NCBI GenBank assembly: GCA_964019055.1
Contig: OZ025223.1
Location: forward strand, 9,555,763 to 9,619,762
DNA from: Anthopleura xanthogrammica
Taxonomy: Eukaryota > Cnidaria > Anthozoa > Actiniaria > Actiniidae
Direction: 5' to 3'
Length of the DNA stretch: 64,000 nucleotides
Part shown: piece by piece, positions 58,013 to 64,000 of the stretch
Layout of the letters: each line of letters starts with the position of its first letter
Numbering within the stretch: the first letter of the stretch is position 1
Position numbers and translations under genes: made by a program
The notes under the pieces: model-generated
The model's database searches: none
What the model was told of the DNA's origin: nothing
Seen by the model: only the letters and a program-made list of their open reading frames with translations

Positions 58013-61000
58013 ATTATTGTTATTACGTACTTTTTTCAGGGAGTCTTTATTCATCTTAGCACTCTGGGACCAGTCCAAGATCTGCTCGCATTTTTCATCG
58101 TAAGTGATGATGCCGATCCTTGTACCATCAGTGAAATCAAAACGATCCATGAAACTTTTAAGAAAATGTTGGATTTGTTTAAAACCCTCAATTCCAACAC
58201 TTCCAGATACATCAATGAGAAGAACAACATCCGCGACGGTTTTGCAACTCGATATCACTAAATAACAAGATAGCATATTAAAATGTGGGAGGGTTACATC
58301 AATTGGCGCACATGACCAAGGGTAGGGGTAGAATATCCCATGCTTAAGGTATGGGAGGGTTACATCAATTGGCGCACAAGACCAAGGGTAGGGGTAGAAT
58401 ATCCCATGCTTAAGGTATGGGATGGTTACATCAATTGGCGCACATGACCAAGGGTAGGGGTAGAATATCCCATGCTTAAGGTATGGGAGGGTTACATCAA
58501 TTGGAGCACATGACCAAGGGTAGGGGTAGAATATCCCATGCTTAAGGTATGGGAGGGTTACATCAATTGGCGCACATGACCAAGGGTAGGGGTAGAATAT
58601 CCCATGCTTAAGGTAAGGGAGGGTTATATCAATTGGCGCACAAGACCAAGGGTAGGGGTAGAATATCCCATGCTTAAGGTATGGGAGGGTTACATCAATT
58701 GGAGCACATGACCAAGGGTAGGGGTAGAATATCCCATGCTTAAGGTATGGGAGGGTTACATCAATTGGAGCACATGACCAAGGGTAGGGGTAGAATATCC
58801 CATGCTTAAGGTATGGGAGGGTTACATCAATTGGCGCACATGACCAAGGGTAGGGGTAGAATATCCCATGCTTAAGGTAAGGGAGGGTTATATCAATTGG
58901 CGCACAAGACCAAGGGTAGGGGTAGAATATCCCATGCTTAAGGTATGGGAGGGTTACATCAATTGGAGCACATGACCAAGGGTAGGGGTAGAATATTCCA
59001 TGCTTAAGGTATGGGAGGGTTACATCAATTGGAGCACATGACCAAGGGTAGGGGTAGAATATGCCATGCTTAAGGTATGGGAGGGTTACATCAATTGGAG
59101 CACATGACCAAGGGTAGGGGTAGAATATTCCATGCTTAAGGTATGGGAGGGTTACATCAATTGGAGCACATAACCAAGGGTAGGGGTAGAATATTCCATG
59201 CTTAAGGTATGGGAGGGTTACATCAATTGGCGCACATGACCAAGGGTAGGGGTAGAATATTCCATGCTTAAGGTATGGGAGGGTTACATCAATTGGAGCA
59301 CATGACCAAGGGTAGGGGTAGAATATTCCATGCTTAAGGTATGGGAGAGTTATATCAATTGGCGCACATGACCAAGGGTAGGGGTAGAATATCCCATGCT
59401 TAAGGTAAGGGAGGGTTATATCAATTGGCGCACAAGACCAAGGGTAGGGGTAGAATATCCCATGCTTAAGGTATGGGAGGGTTACATCAATTGGAGCACA
59501 TGACCAAGGGTAGGGGTAGAATATCCCATGCTTAAGGTATGGGAGGGTTACATCAATTGGAGCACATGACCAAGGGTAGGGGTAGAATATCCCATGCTTA
59601 AGGTATGGGAGGGTTACATCAATTGGCGCACATGACCAAGGGTAGGGGTAGAATATCCCATGCTTAAGGTAAGGGAGGGTTATATCAATTGGCGCACAAG
59701 ACCAAGGGTAGGGGTAGAATATCCCATGCTTAAGGTATGGGAGGGTTACATCAATTGGAGCACATGACCAAGGGTAGGGGTAGAATATTCCATGCTTAAG
59801 GTATGGGAGGGTTACATCAATTGCAGCACATGACCAAGGGTAGGGGTAGAATATGCCATGCTTAAGGTATGGGAGGGTTACATCAATTGGAGCACATGAC
59901 CAAGGGTAGGGGTAGAATATTCCATGCTTAAGGTATGGGAGGGTTACATCAATTGGAGCACATAACCAAGGGTAGGGGTAGAATATTCCATGCTTAAGGT
60001 ATGGGAGGGTTACATCAATTGGCGCACATGACCAAGGGTAGGGGTAGAATATTCCATGCTTAAGGTATGGGAGGGTTACATCAATTGGAGCACATGACCA
60101 AGGGTAGGGGTAGAATATTCCATGCTTAAGGTATGGGAGGGTTATATCAATTGGCGCACATGACCAAGGGTAGGGGTAGAATATCCCATGCTTAAGGTAT
60201 GGGAGGGTTACATCAATTGGAGCACATGACCAAGGGTAGGGGTAGAATATTCCATGCTTAAGGTATGGGAGGGTTACATCAATTGGCGCACATGACCAAG
60301 GGTAGGGGTAGAATATTCCATGCTTAAGGTATGGGAGGGTTACATCAATTGGAGCACATGACCAAGGGTAGGGGTAGAATATTCCATGCTTAAGGTATGG
60401 GAGGGTTATATCAATTGGCGCACATGACCAAGGGAAGGGGTAGAATATCCCATGCTTAAGGTATGGGAGGGTTACATCAATTGGCGCACATGACCAAGGG
60501 TAGGGGTAGAATATCCCATGCATAAGGTATGGGAGGGTTACATCAATTGGCGCACATGACCAAGGGTAGGGGTAGAATATCCCATGCATAAGGTATGGGA
60601 GGGTTACATCAATTGGCGCACATGACCAAGGGTAGGGGTAGAATATCCCATGCATAAGGTATGGGAGGGTTACATCAATTGGCGCACATGACCAAGGGTA
60701 GGGGTAGAATATCCCATGCATAAGGTATGGGAGGGTTACATCAATTGGCGCACATGACCAAGGGTAGGGGTAGAATATCCCACTTCCTAAGGTATGGGAG
60801 GGTTACATCAATTGGAGCACATGACCAAGGGTAGGGGTAGAATATCCCATGCTTAAGGTATGGGAGGGTTACATCAATTGGCGCACATGACCAAGGGTAG
60901 GGGTAGAATATCCCATGCTTAAGGTATGGGAGGGTTACATCAATTGGCGCACATGACCAAGGGTAGGGGTAGAATATCCCATGCTTAAGGTATGGGAGGG

Positions 61001-63793
61001 TTACATCAATTGGCGCACAAGACCAAGGGTAGGGGTAGAATATCCCATGCTTAAGGTATGGGAGGGTTACATCAATTGGCGCATAAGACCAATGGTAGGG
61101 GTAGAATATCCCATGCTTAAAAGTTGGAGCACATGAAATATTATATTATAAAGTGAAATAATTCTTGTTTAACACAATTAAGGATCAAGTCTTCCATTAA
61201 TTTAAAAAAAATAATGTTCCAGCTCTCACCTTCTTCTTCTTTTTCCTGTTCAGGTGCAGCGCCTACTTCTTCTTCCACTTCTTCTTCTGGGGCACTTCCA
61301 GATGGTGCGCCGCCGATAGGAGTAGGAAGCGAAGTTTCAATCTTTGGTGAAAAACATCAAACTTTATAGGCTCAAACTCACAGATAGAACCCTGAAACAA
61401 CCTCTGGGCTGATCTAAGTCAGGGCACGGCTAACTCACAGATCAAACCCTGAAACAACCTCTGGGCTGATCTAAGTCAGGGCATGGCTAACTCACAGATC
61501 AAACCCTGAAACAACCTCTGGGCTGATCTAAGTCAGGGCATGGCTAACTCACAGATAGAACCCCGAAACAACCTCTGGGCTGATCTAAGTCAGGGCATGG
61601 CTAACTCACAGATAGAACCCTGAAACAACCTCTGGGCTGATCTAAGTCAGGGCATGGCTAACTCACAGATAGAACCCCGAAACAACCTCTGGGCTGATCT
61701 AAGTCAGGGCATGGCTAACTCACAGATAGAACCCTGAAACAACCTCTGGGCTGATCTAAGTCAGGGCATGGCTAACTCACAGATTGAACCCTGAAACAAC
61801 CTCTGGGCTGATCTAAGTCAGGGCATGGCTAACTCACAGATAGAACCCTGAAACATCCTCTGGGGTGATCTAAGTCAGGGCATGGCTAACTCACAGATAG
61901 AACCCTGAAACAACCTCTGGGCTGATCTAAGTCAGGGCATGGCTAACTCACAGATAGAACCCTGAAACAACCTCTGGGCTGATCTAAGTCAGGGCATGGC
62001 TAACTCACAGATAGAACCCTGAAACAACCTCTGGGCTGATCTAAGTCAGGGCATGGCTAACTCACAGATAGAACCCTGAAACAACCTCTGGGCTGATCTA
62101 GGTCAGGGCATGGCTAACTCACAGATAGAACCCTGAAACAACCTCTGGGCTGATCTAAGTCAGGGCATGGCTAACTCACAGATAGAACCCTGAAACAACC
62201 TCGAATTTAAATGCTCCTTTCCGTAGTCTTCCCACAATCCCTTATGATCCCAGCGCGAGCTCGAGGTCAGGGTAAAATTTGCATATTTTTATACATTTTT
62301 ATGCAAATTTTACCCTGACCTCGACCTCATGCTCGGATCATAAGGGATCGTGGGAAGACTACGGAAAGGAGCATTTAGTTTGTTAAGTTTTGCGGGGGAG
62401 GGGGGGGGGGGGAAGGGAGGGGGAGGGGTTGAGGGAGGGTTGAAAACGGAGAACCCGGAGAAACACCTTCAACACCTAACAAACTCTACTCACATGTGAC
62501 CTGGGTCCGGCTGCCTTACCCACCCCTCTCTACCTTATTCAACGAACAATTGACGTCCCTTATCTAGCGACCTTATTACCGTATAGAAAAAGGGTCGATA
62601 TCGTCCGTTAACACAAGTGCTGCCATCAGGAACGGCCACAGGGACCTGTGCCATCAGTCCACTACACTTGGCCTGGTCGTCGAGTGGATACCTATCCGTG
62701 TACGTTCAAAGTAGGAATAAAGTTACAAGACAGAATAGACGTCTCTACCTTGGGCATAATGTTTTTTTATTTAATACCACGTGTCATTCCCTAGAGTATC
62801 ATTTCTTTGTTTAACGGTTGCACATGAGAAGACACATGAATATGGATACAACTCAAACAAAGAATTTTATTCTCAAGAGAATGACACGTAGTGTGGAGTG
62901 GGAAAACATTACGCCCAAGGTAAGGAGACTGGGATGGATTGGATGCGACCGTATTACTTACTCTCTCAAATAGCTTGCCAAATCCCCCAGTTTTGCTGAG
63001 CAAAGTCCGTGGCTGTCTACGGCAAACCATTTGTACCCTCCAGCAACAGATGCTTGTCGACAACGACACAGTAAACTTTTTAAAAAGGAATAATAATAAT
63101 TTACTATGTCTGAGAATATGTGTACAATGGAAAGACAATATTGCGTGAAAAAATTCTCGGTGCAACTGTAACACACTCTAGTATCGCGTGACAAAATTAC
63201 GATACAAGTCACGAGGAACATTGCCTAGTGTGACATCCCCTGTCGGTACAATTGTAACACACTCTTTTATCGCGTGACAAAATTACGAGAGAAGTCGCGA
63301 GGAACATTGCCTAGTGTGACATCCCCTTTCGGTGCAGCTGTAACACACTCTTTTATCGCGTGACAAAATTAGAAGACCGCCACTCGCGAGGATTATTGCC
63401 AACTGTTACAACTGCCTAGTGTAAGATTGTGTCACAATAAGACTCACTCGTGTTGGTAGGCGCCAAACTTGTCCCAATCAATAATATTCTTCGGCCTGTC
63501 GTCGAGGAGTAGTGTTAGGTTAAGATGCAAATCAGCACGACATCCCATCTTGGTCCACAGCTTTGGACAGGTTTGGTATGTAGCAGCTGAAAATAACAGT
63601 GGAGAACACCTTAGACGTAATGCTAGAACTTTTGGTAAGATAACAGGTTTCTAATACTGGGGAATTATGTAACCGTAAATATGTGGACATAATAAAATGT
63701 TTAAAAAATAAATAAAATAAACAGGTTTCTAAAGTAAGTTCGACTTACACGATAGTTGTATAACACCCAACAACAGAACCGTGAAGGAAATCA
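56690..63793 (-). CDS. VWA gene 2: secreted paralogue of VWA gene 1, 366 residues
   Basis: Coding exons: 63793-63749, 63586-63448, 63075-62962, 62691-62580, 61341-61230, 58257-58031, 57427-57245, 56857-56690. Each matches an exon of VWA gene 1 in phase; exons of 114 and 183 bases have identical lengths. The first coding exon starts TG ATT, so the ATG must be completed by an A from a leader exon beyond 64000. Signal peptide: ISFTVLLLGVIQLSS. The seven-cysteine module is at Cys 22, 31, 65, 67, 87, 109 and 126 (LWTKMGCR, DWDKFGAY, CRCRQA, WFAVDSHGLC). A Glu/Pro-rich linker (138-175) is longer than in gene 1. The VWA MIDAS has DVSGS (190-194), STRTD and MTDG, with Cys179 and the penultimate Cys flanking. 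Introns are mostly tandem repeats. Tail to tail with gene 1. Confidence 0.87.
56945..57105. repeat. GAAA/GAAT microsatellite, VWA gene 2 intron 8
   Basis: Alternating GAAA and GAAT runs between the last two exons. Confidence 0.85.
57640..58012. repeat. CAT/CAACAT microsatellite, VWA gene 2 intron 7
   Basis: A (CATCAA)n block (57665-57840) is followed by an imperfect (CAT)n block. It ends 18 bases before the exon boundary at 58031. The Gln-His, Ser and Asp-Val ORFs are artefacts. Confidence 0.96.
58268..61125. repeat. 66-bp minisatellite filling VWA gene 2 intron 6
   Basis: About 43 units of TAAGGTATGGGAGGGTTACA + TCAATTGGCGCACATGACCA + AGGGTAGGGGTAGAATATCC + CATGCT. Because 66 is 3 x 22, the minus strand is open for over 800 codons. 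Variant units (TAAGGGAGG, ATGCCATGC, CATAACCAAG) recur 792 bp (12 units) apart, which shows a higher-order duplication. Confidence 0.97.
61365..62205 (+). repeat. 57-bp minisatellite, VWA gene 2 intron 5
   Basis: About 14.5 units of CAGATAGAACCCTGAAACAA + CCTCTGGGCTGATCTAAGTC + AGGGCATGGCTAACTCA. The same unit is in VWA gene 1 introns and, reversed, in MIX23 intron 1. Confidence 0.96.
62213..62377. mobile_element. Foldback element with near-perfect 75-bp arms
   Basis: AAATGCTCCTTTCCGTAGTC, TTCCCACAATCCCTTATGAT and GAGGTCAGGGTAAAATTTGC are mirrored after a 15-20 bp AT loop. It lies next to the 57-bp array. Confidence 0.9.
62395..62520 (-). mobile_element. SINE-like fragment with G-rich end
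   Basis: It contains GGAGAACCCGGAGAAACACC, ACTCTACTCACATGTGACC and a long G run (62396-62413). It matches one end of the SINE-like copies at 29275, 44030 and 49945. Confidence 0.55.
62747..62922. mobile_element. MITE, ACCACGTGTCATTCC family, longest copy
   Basis: The termini ACCTTGGGCATAATG and CATTACGCCCAAGGT are perfect inverse words apart from one base. The inner arm is CCACGTGTCATTCCCTAGAG and the loop ACACATGAATATGGATACA. It is located in VWA gene 2 intron 4. Confidence 0.88.
63172..63380. repeat. Three imperfect tandem units in VWA gene 2 intron 3
   Basis: GTAACACACTCT..TATCGCGTGACAAAATTA and GAGGAACATTGCCTAGTGTG recur at about 90-bp spacing, roughly 63166, 63255 and 63340. Confidence 0.85.
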
Positions 63794-63905
63794 CTGGGAA
63801 TAAAATTAAAATAAAATTAAAAAGAATTGGATAGGAAGAATGGGAGTAATAGCAAATGTGGGAAAATAAATGTAAATATAAATAAATATGAATTATATAA
63901 AATTG

Positions 63906-64000
63906 TAGACCCCTTGCATCACGTCGGAATGCAGCTCAATTTGGAGGACGACAAAACAATAGGTTCCAATTCTCTGGAGATTAAAATCCTCTTATTTTGT
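63906..64000. mobile_element. Foldback element with TAGACCC...CCTTGCA termini, cut by window end
   Basis: TAGACCCCTTGCATCACGTC and GGAATGCAGCTCAATTTGG match the left half of 14338-14475. Confidence 0.7.

Noticed and set aside
57509..58261. His/Gln-, Ser- and Asp-Val-rich ORFs that resemble low-complexity proteins
   Set aside because: They are the CAT/CAACAT microsatellite in an intron. Real exon sequence is present only on the minus strand from 58031.
58010..60721. A 903-codon ORF on the minus strand with 22-residue repeats (HGIFYPYPWSCAPIDVTLPYL)
   Set aside because: It is the 66-bp minisatellite read in its open frame. It lies between two proven exons of VWA gene 2 and crosses their splice sites. 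Only the last 75 codons are coding.
58268..61125. CRISPR-like array of regular repeats
   Set aside because: The units are contiguous with no unique spacers, in an animal intron. It is a minisatellite.

Overview
The window is nuclear DNA from an animal. It is AT-rich and intron-rich, with canonical GT/AG splice sites, and is packed with tandem repeats and foldback elements. The gene set (NR2E nuclear receptor, GT10 fucosyltransferase, DBHS RNA-binding protein, MIX23, stefins, secreted VWA proteins) together with the repeat style suggests an early-branching metazoan, most likely an anthozoan cnidarian. The animal assignment is firm; the cnidarian assignment is inference. All gene models below were assembled by hand from splice sites, reading phase and family similarity.

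Layout. 0-2 kb (minus): NR2E (tailless/TLX-like) DNA-binding-domain exons, with poorly preserved ligand-binding-domain-like stretches further downstream. 2-8.7 kb: no gene found; a CAGA microsatellite and foldback elements. 8.8-10.2 kb (minus): a complete single-exon alpha-fucosyltransferase with a duplicated stem. 10.2-16.3 kb: repeats, plus one weak membrane-protein exon. 16.3-17.7 kb: an unrecognised 281-residue ORF, divergent from a small unrecognised ORF. 19.8-20.6 kb: a dead LINE fragment next to a MITE. 21.1-21.8 kb (plus): an intronless 232-residue gene with its own CRE and TATA box, possibly nuclease-related. 22-31 kb: repeats only. 31.2-36.4 kb (minus): a nine-exon DBHS (NONO/SFPQ/PSPC1) gene. 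It shares a 379-bp divergent promoter with MIX23 (plus, 36.8-39.2 kb, five exons). 39.8-47.2 kb (minus): three stefin (cystatin A/B) loci. One is canonical, one has lost the QxVxG motif, and one has lost both that motif and its start frame. 48.5-64 kb: two paralogous secreted VWA-domain genes arranged tail to tail.

The most notable finding is the VWA pair. Both encode a signal peptide, the same seven-cysteine N-terminal module that I do not firmly recognise, and one VWA domain with a complete MIDAS. Intron phases match exon for exon. In both genes the best-supported start codon is split by the first intron (A|TG). The introns of the minus-strand copy are built largely of tandem repeats: a 66-bp minisatellite with a 12-unit higher-order duplication fills one intron, and a 57-bp minisatellite that also occurs in the introns of the sister gene fills much of another.

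There is no operon-like logic. The functional groupings are the bidirectional DBHS/MIX23 promoter, the stefin tandem cluster and the VWA pair. Much of the remaining DNA is mobile or satellite-derived: several MITE or foldback families with multiple copies, tRNA-derived SINE-like copies, G/C-tract-capped foldbacks, a TTAA-flanked (piggyBac-type) foldback, and about ten tandem arrays.
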